Below, piece after piece: positions 7,899 through 16,670 of a DNA stretch of 64,000 nucleotides. A program made the position numbers and the translations under genes. Source of the stretch: CAIZQW01 sp037133395 (GTDB taxonomy: Bacteria; Verrucomicrobiota; Kiritimatiellia; RFP12; UBA1067). Each line of letters opens with the position of its first letter. Position 1 is the first letter of the stretch. The notes beneath the pieces were generated by a model that was not told the origin of the DNA, searched no databases, and saw only the letters and a list, made by a program, of their open reading frames with translations. The stretch is from positions 1 to 64,000 of the forward strand of contig JBAXOG010000001.1 in NCBI GenBank assembly GCA_037133395.1, in the 5' to 3' direction.

Positions 7899-9285
7899 AG
7901 ATATTGTCATAACGGGACTCTCTTGCCGTTTCGCGGAATCGCCAGATCCTGGTACATTCTGGAAACATATTTTGCAACGGCATCAGATGTTTACCCCTTT
8001 GTCCACGACCGATGCGGCCGCGAGTCCGCCTCTTTTTGACCGCCCCTACCCGTCCGTCTCAGCGCAATTAAATGATCTTTATGCCTGTAATGCGGAAGAT
8101 CAATATTTTAAGCGTGAGATAACCGCAGGCGAGAATCCAGCTCTCTATTTTATACTACAACTCGTCATGGATGCCTTACGGGACAGTAGGTGTTCGATCA
8201 ATAACCTTCCAACCGATCGCATCTCGCTCCGCATGGGCTACTCGCCACCCTTCAATTCGGCTGTCGTCAACTGGCTTCAGCACACCTTTTTCCTTGAACA
8301 GACCGTCGGAATTATTCAAAAGTTTTTTCCGCATGCGCAGGCAGATCACATCTCCACAATCCGAGCGCAACTGGCCGCATCGCTACCCAAGCCGAACGTC
8401 TACGCCTTTATGTCCGCCTTTGGTTCATCCGTGGCAGCCTGGTCTGCGCATCTACTGGGATTTGCGGGGCCCGCGACAACCATTGAATGCGGTGCTATCT
8501 CCGCACACCAGTCCTTCCAGCAAGCCATTGACGATTTGCTCATGCGTCGCTCGGATATTGCGGTCGCCGGAGCCATTCAGCCCCCCATTACGCGACCGAT
8601 CATGCAAGGACTCGCCGGAGCCATAACCTTTTCACGTGGCAAGACATTGATGCCCTTCAGCCGTGAATCAGACGGTACCCTTCCAGGGGAGGGAGGTGCG
8701 GTCTTTATCTTAAAGCGACTGAAAGATGCTTTGCGCGACAATGACCGCATTTACGCGATTGTTCACAGTCCGGAACTCGTCGCAGCATCCTTGGAGCATC
8801 ATCGCGCCATTCCGCTCGCCCCTGAGCGTATGATTCGGGCCATTAACCGGTCATTAAAAAGATCAAAAGTTACCGCTGATGCCCTGACCTACATCGAGGC
8901 GTATGGTTCAGGAGTCCCTCAGATTGACCACGTGGAGCTGAATGTCCTTCTGGAAACGTTTGGCGAGCGGAAAGCCGATCATCCGCTCGTTGGCATAGGC
9001 GCGGTAAAGGGCAACTTCGGTCATACCTTAGTCTCATCGGGCGCAGCCTCACTCTTAAAGGCAACACTAGCTATCTATCACCGCATACTGCCCCCGAATG
9101 TTGAGATTGAAAAGCCTTATCCACGTCTTTCCTCCGCAAAATCACCCTTGTATTTGCTGGATGAAGCACGGCCCTGGATGCGGGGCAAACGTGACCAACA
9201 ACGCCGGGCCGGTGTTTCGGCAGTCGATTTCACTGGGAGTTGTGGCATGGCTATTCTTGAAGAATATACAGGAGGTGACACATGA
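7882..9285 (+). CDS. Ketoacyl-synthase-like protein lacking the catalytic Cys (chain-length-factor-like)
   Basis: 467 residues with a type I KS fold signature: DIVITGLSCRFAESPDPGTFW at the N-terminus, PGEGGAVFILKRL, and KGNFGHTLVSSGAASLLK near the end. In the nucleophile block (usually DTACSSS) the aligned sequence is IECGAIS: the catalytic Cys position is Ala, and a Cys lies two residues earlier. The first catalytic His (EAHGT) is Tyr in EAYGS; the second His (GH) and the Lys are kept. This pattern fits a chain-length factor or PfaC-type decarboxylating partner rather than a full condensing enzyme. The start at ATG 7882 overlaps panB, and its end overlaps the next gene by 4 bases. Confidence 0.8.
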   Translation: MRASREDIVITGLSCRFAESPDPGTFWKHILQRHQMFTPLSTTDAAASPPLFDRPYPSVSAQLNDLYACNAEDQYFKREITAGENPALYFILQLVMDALRDSRCSINNLPTDRISLRMGYSPPFNSAVVNWLQHTFFLEQTVGIIQKFFPHAQADHISTIRAQLAASLPKPNVYAFMSAFGSSVAAWSAHLLGFAGPATTIECGAISAHQSFQQAIDDLLMRRSDIAVAGAIQPPITRPIMQGLAGAITFSRGKTLMPFSRESDGTLPGEGGAVFILKRLKDALRDNDRIYAIVHSPELVAASLEHHRAIPLAPERMIRAINRSLKRSKVTADALTYIEAYGSGVPQIDHVELNVLLETFGERKADHPLVGIGAVKGNFGHTLVSSGAASLLKATLAIYHRILPPNVEIEKPYPRLSSAKSPLYLLDEARPWMRGKRDQQRRAGVSAVDFTGSCGMAILEEYTGGDT

Positions 9286-12200
9286 TCCGTCATCATCTGT
9301 GCGACCTCTTTGAGACGGAGCTTTTCTTGATCGGTGCTGAACATGAAGCTGCACTGATTGAAGAGTTGGCCTGCGTTCAATATCTGGCCGAACACGCAAC
9401 AAGGGTATCCCTGCAGGATCTCGCCTATACCTGCGCGAGCCGGGCACGCAAAAAACCAGTAATTGTTGCCATTGTAGCCTCTAAGATGTCCGACCTCTGC
9501 GAGCGCTTAACCTTGGCTCATAAGAAACTCTCTGATAAGGCCGGACGCATTCGCGACAAGAGTGGCACGTACTATTTCCGTGAGCCCCTGTGCCCCAAGG
9601 GACGCGTCGCGTTTCTCTTCCCAGGCGTCATGTCGTTTTATCCAGATATGCTGCGCGATGTAAACCTGGTCTTCGATAACTGCCGTGCCGCATTCGATGA
9701 ATTAGAAGAGGCCGTACAAGGGAATGCAGAAAACTTTGTGCCCTCGGATTTCATTTTTCCGCCTGCAGCTTGTTATCGGCCGGACACACACGTGTTTTCG
9801 GCGGAGGCCTTTGCTGAGTCCTTCATCGCGAGCCATGTAGCTAATACCGCCTTATATCGTATAATAAATGGTATGGGCATTGAGCCTGATGGACTCCTGG
9901 GGTTCAGCGGAGGGGATCTATGCGCTTTCGATGCCGCAGGCATCTTTGGAAAGCTGACACGATCAAAACGCATTGCCTTTCTACGAGAAGGGTATGAGAT
10001 GCTCGGCAATCTTTCTCATCGTGAAGACTTACCCTTATGCCTCATGTTTGCCGTCATGGATGCCACCCGCGAGCTTTTGGAATCCCTGATCGTAGCGCAT
10101 CCAGGACGTATCGAAATCACAGCCTTTTACAGCCCACGGCAACAGGTTATCGCTCTGTCGCCAGAAATCGAGACGATTGTCCTCGAAAAATTACATGCGG
10201 CAGGCGCAAAGGTAATGTCCATCCCCATGGTCCGTCCTTTCAATACGCCCTGGTGTGCAAAAGCACTGCCCATGATTCAGCAGTTTCTGGCACACTGGGT
10301 ACGCCATATTCCCAAAATACCCATTTACTCCTGTGCGACAGCCGATCGCATCCCCGCACGACCGCGTGAAATTCTGCAACTCAGTGGCGATCAATGGAAC
10401 GAACCCATCCGCCTGGAAGAGACCATTCAGCGTATGCATGCGGACGGGTTTCGTATATTCATTGAAGTCGGCGTCCGAGGAAACCTCACGACTGCGGTCA
10501 GCGAAATCCTCAAGGGAAAGGATCATCAAGCTGTTGCCCTGAATCGTATCCACCGCTCCGGCATCACACAATTGAATCATGCGTTAGGTCTTTTAGCCGC
10601 ACAAGGCGTGCCGCTTGACTTAACCACCCTGCATCACAACCGAAATTCGCGTCTCGTCGATCTCAAAAATCCAATCCTTCATTCCGAAATACCGCGGACC
10701 CAACGGCTTTCCTCCGATTATCAAACCATGTCGGCTTTTTCGCTGGCACTCGACATCAGCGCAACCCCTGCGCCCAAAGCCCCTGTCGACACCATACGTA
10801 GGAATTTGCCAGATATCGGAGAACGCAAACATCTCTCGTTTGGTGCCGACTTCCCCTTGTTGGCCAATGGCGACATTCTCGAGGAACAGCCCGGCATCCT
10901 CGTCGAAATATCCAAGATGCTGACATTGATGGAATATCCCTTCTTGGCGGATTATTCGATTGGCACGCATCAACTCTCCTTTGTGGATCCAACATTGAAA
11001 GGCCTCTCGATTCTTTCTTTGTCCTCTGGACTGGAAATCATGGCAGAGGCCGCACGTAAGCTGGTTCCGCGTACACGTGTCGCTGAAGTCGATAATTTGC
11101 GGACACAACGCTGGATTGGCTTTGAACGCGGCAGTGTCAGCATCAAGGTTCGTGCGGAACGTATTGCCTGGAGCGACCCTCGTTATACCGCCATCAAGGT
11201 TCAGCTTCGCGACAATACGCCGAACAGCTCCTACACATGGCCCGTGATGGAAGCCACCGTTCTGTTGGCTGGAGCGGCCAGTGTCGATCTCCCACCTGCT
11301 CATCCCCCACCCTTGACGAATCCACGTCAGGTCAACTGGTCTGGCCAGGAAATTTATCCAGAACGTCTATTCCATGGACAACGGTTGCGCCTGATCCGAC
11401 ATGTCGATTTGTGGAGCGAGGGCGGGATCGATTTTGAAATCGATGTGCCTGTACGCTCTGATGCCGTCACCTACACACGGATGCCGCTCTTCTCCGTATG
11501 GCCGATGCTCATGGACGGAATCGCCTCCAGCTTTTCGCTGTGGCGGTCGCACGAAAAGTTCCCAGGTGCGGTTTCGCTCCCCTTCCGTGCGCGCCGTATC
11601 CTCTTTTACGCTTCAACCTTTACGGAAAATGCGCGGTTACGCGGCTATTTCCGGCTCACATCAGTCACACCGCGTTCACATGTGGCTGACATCCAAGTTT
11701 CGGATGGGAATGGCAATCTGCTCATTGAATTCAAGGGATGGGAAGAAATTTGCGAACGTGTCCCCAACGAGTATCACAAGTACATCCTCAAGCCATCTGA
11801 ACGCTTCTTATCGCAAGAACTGCCCTTAAGTTTGCTGGGAAATCCTGTATCTCCTGTCGCCACAGCCGTGATTACCGACGTGCCCTTAAAGATTTTTGAA
11901 GCTAATCAGGAAATGTGGCTGAAGGTACTCGGACACGTCTTGCTCTCCACACCCGAGCGCGATGAATGGATGGATATGCAGGGCTCAACCCTGCGCCGAG
12001 CAGAATGGTTGTTAGGGCGCGCCACCGCTAAAGAATCTGTCCGTCGCTATCTCCAAAAGTATCTGCTCTCTCACTGGACCTCGGCGGATATTCAGATCTG
12101 GGCAGACGACGCAGGAAAACCGAACGCCATCGGCCCATGGCGGGATATCCTGAGGGCATCAAGCTTGGATATTTCCATTGCCCATACTTCGAAGCTGATC

Positions 12201-12590
12201 GTTGCGGCTGCCGCCGCAAATGCGCGTATCGGCATTGATATCGAGACCATCGGACGTGACCTGTCCGAAGATTTTTCGAACGGTGTCTTTACGCCGGAAG
12301 AGATGGAACGTGCCGCCCAAATGCGTGAAAGCCCCATTGCCCTGCTTAAGTTCTGGTGTGCCAAAGAAGCAATATCCAAGGCTCTCGGAACGGGTATTCG
12401 GTACAGTCCTCGCGACTTGCACATTGTCGGCGTGGATGAAGAAAAAGGCTGTGTGTATATCGAACTGTTGGGTCAATGGTTGGACATGTTCAAACAATTT
12501 AAGGGCAGAAAGAATATCGTCTATACCTCAGTCTATGCCGGACATGCCTTTGCCTCCTGCATATTCTCAAACTCGCTATTTGGGGACTAG
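9282..12590 (+). CDS. Acyltransferase-dehydratase-phosphopantetheinyl transferase fusion
   Basis: A 1102-residue multidomain protein. An acyltransferase region carries LFPG at 112-115 and a GxSxG-type nucleophile elbow GFSGG at 207-211. A central ~300-residue segment (about 530-830) looks like a double-hotdog polyketide dehydratase, the least certain domain. The C-terminus from about 900 is an Sfp-type phosphopantetheinyl transferase with IGIDIE at 983-988 and WCAKEAISKALG around 1025-1036. It would load acyl groups, dehydrate a beta-hydroxy intermediate and activate a carrier protein. No acyl-carrier, ketoreductase or enoylreductase domain is visible here or next door. ATGA overlap with the KS-like gene implies co-translation. 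It resembles parts of PUFA or heterocyst-glycolipid synthases. Confidence 0.8.
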   Translation: MIRHHLCDLFETELFLIGAEHEAALIEELACVQYLAEHATRVSLQDLAYTCASRARKKPVIVAIVASKMSDLCERLTLAHKKLSDKAGRIRDKSGTYYFREPLCPKGRVAFLFPGVMSFYPDMLRDVNLVFDNCRAAFDELEEAVQGNAENFVPSDFIFPPAACYRPDTHVFSAEAFAESFIASHVANTALYRIINGMGIEPDGLLGFSGGDLCAFDAAGIFGKLTRSKRIAFLREGYEMLGNLSHREDLPLCLMFAVMDATRELLESLIVAHPGRIEITAFYSPRQQVIALSPEIETIVLEKLHAAGAKVMSIPMVRPFNTPWCAKALPMIQQFLAHWVRHIPKIPIYSCATADRIPARPREILQLSGDQWNEPIRLEETIQRMHADGFRIFIEVGVRGNLTTAVSEILKGKDHQAVALNRIHRSGITQLNHALGLLAAQGVPLDLTTLHHNRNSRLVDLKNPILHSEIPRTQRLSSDYQTMSAFSLALDISATPAPKAPVDTIRRNLPDIGERKHLSFGADFPLLANGDILEEQPGILVEISKMLTLMEYPFLADYSIGTHQLSFVDPTLKGLSILSLSSGLEIMAEAARKLVPRTRVAEVDNLRTQRWIGFERGSVSIKVRAERIAWSDPRYTAIKVQLRDNTPNSSYTWPVMEATVLLAGAASVDLPPAHPPPLTNPRQVNWSGQEIYPERLFHGQRLRLIRHVDLWSEGGIDFEIDVPVRSDAVTYTRMPLFSVWPMLMDGIASSFSLWRSHEKFPGAVSLPFRARRILFYASTFTENARLRGYFRLTSVTPRSHVADIQVSDGNGNLLIEFKGWEEICERVPNEYHKYILKPSERFLSQELPLSLLGNPVSPVATAVITDVPLKIFEANQEMWLKVLGHVLLSTPERDEWMDMQGSTLRRAEWLLGRATAKESVRRYLQKYLLSHWTSADIQIWADDAGKPNAIGPWRDILRASSLDISIAHTSKLIVAAAAANARIGIDIETIGRDLSEDFSNGVFTPEEMERAAQMRESPIALLKFWCAKEAISKALGTGIRYSPRDLHIVGVDEEKGCVYIELLGQWLDMFKQFKGRKNIVYTSVYAGHAFASCIFSNSLFGD

Positions 12591-12641
12591 AATTGTTCAT
12601 TTTAGTAAACCCGGAACTCTAGAATTTCTTAATATTTGAAA

Positions 12642-12670
12642 TTGCGATAGATAGCCAGTTTGTGTATACT
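12642..12670 (+). promoter_or_regulatory. Sigma-70-type promoter upstream of fabH
   Basis: TTGCGA and TATACT are separated by 17 bases, in the 144-base gap before fabH. The -10 box is strong. Confidence 0.6.
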
Positions 12671-12734
12671 TTAAGACAACATTTCATCTAATAGGATGTT
12701 GGGTGAATGATACGTGGTTTCTTTAAATAAAACT

Positions 12735-13709
12735 ATGCAGTATGTTACAGCAATTTTAACGGGTGTTGGAAAGGCACTTCCCGAAAAGTGTCTCACAAAC
12801 GCCGACCTTGAAAAAATGGTCGATACCTCCGATGAGTGGATCACGCAGCGTGTCGGCATCAAGGAACGACGGATTGCCGCAGACGGTGAATGGGCATCAA
12901 CATTAGGCTTGCGGGCAGCAAAGGATGCCTTAGCTATGGCCAACCTTCCTGCTGATCAAATCGATTTGATTCTTGTTTCTACGACCACACCGGATACGAT
13001 TTACCCGTCGGTTGCTTGCTTAATCCAGAAGGATTTGGGAGCTACACGCGCCGCTGTATTGGATGTTTCTGCGGCCTGTACAGGTTTTGTCTACGCCTCG
13101 GGTGTTGCTTGGTCCATGATTCGCTCCGGATTAATGAAGAATGTCTTGGTGGTTTCGAGCGAAATCCTTTCATCAACTGTGGACTGGAGCGACCGCGATA
13201 CATGCTTGCTCTTCGGTGACGGCGCAGGGGCCGTAGTCTACAGCGCATCCGACGAGGAAGGCCGTGGCATCCTTTCTATGACACTCGGCGGCGATGGAAA
13301 TCACTGCGATATCTTGAAGTTACCCAACAGCGGTTGCCGCGTCTTCCCCGAATATAAGGGTCGTTTCCTCCAGATGCACGGTAACGATGTCTTTAAGCTG
13401 GCTGTCCGGACCATGTCCGAATGCGCGATCGAAGTTTTAACCGCTGCCGGATTGACAACCGATGACATTAATCTCATCATCCCGCATCAAGCGAACATCC
13501 GCATCATTGATGCCATTACCGCGCGTTTGAAAGTGCCCAAAGAAAAAATGTTCATCAATATTGAAAAATATGGTAACACCTCATCAGCGACCATCCCCAT
13601 TGCACTTTGCGAAGCTATTGAGCAAGGTCGTCTCAAACGGGGCGAAATCGTGATCTTTGATGCCTTTGGGGCAGGTCTGACATGGGGCGCTATGGCTTTG
13701 AAGTACTAA
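12735..13709 (+). CDS. fabH: 3-oxoacyl-[ACP] synthase III
   Basis: FabH condenses an acyl-CoA primer with malonyl-ACP to start fatty acid synthesis. The triad is intact: Cys in DVSAACTGFVYA, His in HQANIRIIDAI and Asn in GNTSSATIPIAL. The ATG at 12735 begins MQYVTAILTGVGKALPE, matching the normal family N-terminus and giving 324 residues. A GTG at 12714 would add seven residues and cannot be excluded. Neither start has a strong ribosome-binding site. The FAH-family gene follows after one base. Being next to the KS-like/AT-DH-PPTase genes, it could prime that pathway as well as housekeeping synthesis. Confidence 0.92.
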   Translation: MQYVTAILTGVGKALPEKCLTNADLEKMVDTSDEWITQRVGIKERRIAADGEWASTLGLRAAKDALAMANLPADQIDLILVSTTTPDTIYPSVACLIQKDLGATRAAVLDVSAACTGFVYASGVAWSMIRSGLMKNVLVVSSEILSSTVDWSDRDTCLLFGDGAGAVVYSASDEEGRGILSMTLGGDGNHCDILKLPNSGCRVFPEYKGRFLQMHGNDVFKLAVRTMSECAIEVLTAAGLTTDDINLIIPHQANIRIIDAITARLKVPKEKMFINIEKYGNTSSATIPIALCEAIEQGRLKRGEIVIFDAFGAGLTWGAMALKY

Positions 13710-13710
13710 T

Positions 13711-14520
13711 ATGAAACTGATACGTTTTCTTGCCGAAGGGGGCAATCTTCCTGAATATGGAATCCTACAGGCAGACAACACTGTGGAAACAATCACAGGC
13801 GACCCTTGGTTCGGCGCGTGGCAGCCTTCAGGCAAAAAAAAGACCGTCAGAAAATTACTCGCTCCGCTTCAACCCTCGGTAATCTTAGCCATCGGTCTCA
13901 ATTTCAAGGCTCATGCAGAGGAAACAAATCAACCCATTCCGACCCATCCGGTTCTCTTCATGAAGAGTCCGTATGTCACGCAAAATCCCTTAGACCCGAT
14001 TCTCATCCCCACCCATCTCGCCAGCACAAAAGTCGATTACGAAGCTGAACTCGTTGTCATTATCGCCAAGGAATGTAAAAATGCCACGCGTGACAATGCG
14101 ATGAACTTTGTTTTCGGGTATACCTGTGGTAACGACGTGACTGCGCGCGACTGGCAGAAGAGTTTTGGTGGCAACCAGTGGTGCCGCGGAAAGTCTTTTG
14201 ACACTTTTGCACCCCTCGGACCTTGCATTGTCACCAAGGACGAGATTTCTGATCCACAGAAGCTGACCCTTAAGGCAATTGTAAACAACGAAGTCCGTCA
14301 ATGTAGCAACACCGCCGACCATATTTTTTCCGTCATTGACTTGATCGTCTTCTTGAGTGGTAGTACCACATTGCCTGCGGGAACAGCCATTTTCACGGGC
14401 ACTCCCTCTGGCGCAGGGTTCGCCATGCAACCCCCCGTCTTTTTGAAAGCCGGGGATCGTGTCACCATTTCAATTGAAGGAATCGGCGAACTAACCAACC
14501 CCGTTGAGCTTGAAAAATGA
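13711..14520 (+). CDS. Fumarylacetoacetate hydrolase family protein
   Basis: 269 residues with the FAH fold: AIGLNFKAHAEE, a metal-ligand block DYEAELVVII, GYTCGNDVTARDWQ and the C-terminal GTPSGAGF turn. Family members are Mg-dependent hydrolases, isomerases or decarboxylases of acylpyruvates and related 2-oxo acids, often in aromatic catabolism or oxaloacetate housekeeping. No aromatic pathway gene lies nearby, so the substrate cannot be assigned. It starts 1 base after fabH and its stop overlaps the hisH start (ATGA), so the three probably share an mRNA. Confidence 0.88.
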   Translation: MKLIRFLAEGGNLPEYGILQADNTVETITGDPWFGAWQPSGKKKTVRKLLAPLQPSVILAIGLNFKAHAEETNQPIPTHPVLFMKSPYVTQNPLDPILIPTHLASTKVDYEAELVVIIAKECKNATRDNAMNFVFGYTCGNDVTARDWQKSFGGNQWCRGKSFDTFAPLGPCIVTKDEISDPQKLTLKAIVNNEVRQCSNTADHIFSVIDLIVFLSGSTTLPAGTAIFTGTPSGAGFAMQPPVFLKAGDRVTISIEGIGELTNPVELEK

Positions 14521-15140
14521 TAGCTATTGTTGATTATAAAGCTGGAAATCTGACGAGTGTTCAACTCGCCTGTCGCGCATTGGGCTGTGAGGCTGTTGTC
14601 ACCTCCGATCCGCAACAAATCCTCGCTGCTGAACGCGTGATCTTCCCGGGCGTCGGCGCAGCCGGCGCGGCCATGAAGCACCTGACCTCCATGAAACTGG
14701 TCCAGGTTCTCCATGACGTCGCAAGCCGTGGAACCCCCTTTATGGGCATCTGCCTGGGTACTCAAATCCTCCTCGAGTTCTCGGAAGAGGACGGCGGAAC
14801 CCCTACCCTTGGCCTGCTTCCTGGACGTGTCCCGCGCTTCCAGCCTACAGACCGTCGTGATAAGGTCCCGCAGATCGGCTGGAATCAGGTGCGAAAGGTG
14901 CGCAATCACCCCCTGCTGGCGGGTATTGATGACGACAGCGAGTTTTATTTCGTCCACAGCTACTATCCTGCACCGGCCACACCGGATCTGACCATTGGCA
15001 CAACTGATTACGCAGGCATCACCTTCACGTCCATGCTCGGACGCGCCAATGTGGTGGCCACACAGTTCCACCCGGAGAAGTCCGGCCGCATCGGCTTAAA
15101 ACTCCTCAACAACTTCTTAACCTGGAATCCTTCGCGCTAG
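14517..15140 (+). CDS. hisH: Imidazole glycerol phosphate synthase, glutaminase subunit
   Basis: HisH releases ammonia from glutamine and channels it to HisF for histidine biosynthesis. The class I amidotransferase triad is visible: Cys in GICLGTQ, His and Glu in QFHPEKSG. FPGVGAAGAAM is the usual oxyanion-region block. The 207-residue length is normal. It overlaps the upstream FAH gene by 4 bases, and hisF follows after 13 bases, so the two subunits are co-expressed. No other his gene is in the window. Confidence 0.95.
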   Translation: MIAIVDYKAGNLTSVQLACRALGCEAVVTSDPQQILAAERVIFPGVGAAGAAMKHLTSMKLVQVLHDVASRGTPFMGICLGTQILLEFSEEDGGTPTLGLLPGRVPRFQPTDRRDKVPQIGWNQVRKVRNHPLLAGIDDDSEFYFVHSYYPAPATPDLTIGTTDYAGITFTSMLGRANVVATQFHPEKSGRIGLKLLNNFLTWNPSR

Positions 15141-15153
15141 CGAACCTACTTTT

Positions 15154-15933
15154 ATGCTGACGAAACGCATTATACCTTGCTTGGATGTCATCAACCGACG
15201 CGTGACCAAGGGCGTCAAATTTCAAAACAATGTTGATTTAGGCGACCCGGTCGAAATGGCGATCCGCTATTCCGATGGCGGCTGTGATGAGCTGGTCGTC
15301 TATGATATCACAGCCTCTGCCGAACGCCGTCCCATCGATATCGACATGGTGCGCGCGGTCGCCGCCGCCATCCGTATTCCGTTTGCAGTCGGTGGCGGCA
15401 TCGCCACCCTCGAAGACATGTCGCGCGTGCTACTGGCAGGTGCGGAAAAGGTTTCCGTCAATTCCTTGGCCATCAAGAATCCGCAGATCATCCGTGAAGG
15501 CGCACAGGCCTTTGGCTCGCAGTGTGTTGTCCTCGGCATGGATCCTGTGGCGCATCCCGACGATCCCCGCTTTCCGAGCGGCTATGAAGTGACTGCACGC
15601 GGCTTCCGCGAGCGCACCGGCATGGATGCTGTTGAATGGGCCAAGCGCGCAGTTGATTTAGGGGCCGGCGAGATCGTGGTCAACTCGGTGGATGCCGACG
15701 GTACCCGCGCAGGATTTGAACTCACGATTACACGGCTCATTGCCGAGGCTGTGAATGTACCCGTTGTCGCCAGCGGCGGCGGCGGCACAGCCGCACATAT
15801 CCGCGATGCCTTCACCATCGCCGGCGCAGATGCCGCGATTATCGCCGGCATGATCCATTCCGGAGAATACACCCTCCGCCAGATTAAAGACTCGCTCCAC
15901 GCCGACCACGTCCCTGTTCGCATGCATTGGTAA
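15154..15933 (+). CDS. hisF: Imidazole glycerol phosphate synthase, cyclase subunit
   Basis: HisF is a TIM barrel that converts PRFAR plus ammonia into imidazole glycerol phosphate and AICAR. Signature blocks are RIIPCLDVINRRVTKG with the catalytic Asp, VGGGIATLEDM, VSVNSLAIKNP, VVNSVDADGTRAGFE with the second catalytic Asp, and ASGGGGTAAH near the C-terminal phosphate site. The 259-residue length is normal. It partners the adjacent hisH product. Confidence 0.96.
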   Translation: MLTKRIIPCLDVINRRVTKGVKFQNNVDLGDPVEMAIRYSDGGCDELVVYDITASAERRPIDIDMVRAVAAAIRIPFAVGGGIATLEDMSRVLLAGAEKVSVNSLAIKNPQIIREGAQAFGSQCVVLGMDPVAHPDDPRFPSGYEVTARGFRERTGMDAVEWAKRAVDLGAGEIVVNSVDADGTRAGFELTITRLIAEAVNVPVVASGGGGTAAHIRDAFTIAGADAAIIAGMIHSGEYTLRQIKDSLHADHVPVRMHW

Positions 15934-15958
15934 GCCCCCTGGAAATTTGCGAGGGGGT
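15934..15958 (+). terminator. Possible weak terminator hairpin after hisF
   Basis: CCCCCT and AGGGGG arms enclose an 11-base loop directly after the hisF stop. Only a mixed CACTTCTT stretch follows, so Rho-independent termination is uncertain. Confidence 0.4.
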
Positions 15959-15970
15959 CACTTCTTAAAC

Positions 15971-16001
15971 TGAGCGTTAAAAGTTAAACGTTGAGCATTG
16001 A
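15971..16001. repeat. Intergenic repeat, GAGCGTTAA/CGTTGAGC family, copy 1
   Basis: The segment between hisF and nth contains GAGCGTTAAAAGTT followed by AAACGTTGAGC and ATTGAG. A second, inverted copy with a few differences lies at 19680-19713. Iterated near-copies of a short word in both copies point to a dispersed repeat family. Confidence 0.65.
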
Positions 16002-16007
16002 GACATC

Positions 16008-16670
16008 ATGACCACTCAAGAAATACCTGCTGTAAATAAATTGCTAAAGAAGGCGTATGAGTCAACACATGCGCCGATTATCGAGCTGGTCGCCGCGCAA
16101 ACGAACGATCCCTTCCATGTGTTAGTGGGAACCATTTTGAGTGCGCGCACAAAAGATGCCTGTACAGCCGGAGCCTGCGGACGGTTATTCCAACACGTTA
16201 TGACCCCTGACGATTTAAAGAAGATTTCACAGGAGAAACTGGAGAAGCTCATTTACCCTGTCGGCTTCTTCCGGGACAAGGCGCGGCACCTAAAAGAACT
16301 GCCTCATGTATTAGAGGAGAAATTTGGTGGCGTATTGCCCAGTACTGTTGAAGAGCTCTGTGAGTTGCCAGGTGTGGGACGCAAGACCGCAAACCTTGTA
16401 GTCGCACTTGGCTTCGACAAGCCCGGAATCTGCGTAGACGTACATGTCCACCGTATCACTAACAGGCTAGGGTTAATTAAGACCAAGACTCCCTACGACA
16501 CCGAGATGGCATTACGAAAAATTCTGCCGATACGGTATTGGAAGACGTGGAATTCCTATCTCGTCTCTTTCGGCCAGACCCGCTGTGCCCCGCGCAATCC
16601 GCGTTGCAAAGATTGCCCAATCAAGACCTTTTGTAACGCTTGCCTACACTCCGCGTGTAGCCCTCAATAG
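16008..16670 (+). CDS. nth: Endonuclease III
   Basis: A DNA glycosylase/AP lyase of base excision repair, acting on oxidised pyrimidines. The helix-hairpin-helix LPGVGRKTANLV carries the catalytic Lys, and VDVHVHRI carries the catalytic Asp. The C-terminal [4Fe-4S] ligands follow the exact Cx6Cx2Cx5C spacing from CAPRNPRC to KTFC. The 220-residue length is normal. The stop overlaps the convergent HzsA-like gene by 7 bases. Confidence 0.95.
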   Translation: MTTQEIPAVNKLLKKAYESTHAPIIELVAAQTNDPFHVLVGTILSARTKDACTAGACGRLFQHVMTPDDLKKISQEKLEKLIYPVGFFRDKARHLKELPHVLEEKFGGVLPSTVEELCELPGVGRKTANLVVALGFDKPGICVDVHVHRITNRLGLIKTKTPYDTEMALRKILPIRYWKTWNSYLVSFGQTRCAPRNPRCKDCPIKTFCNACLHSACSPQ

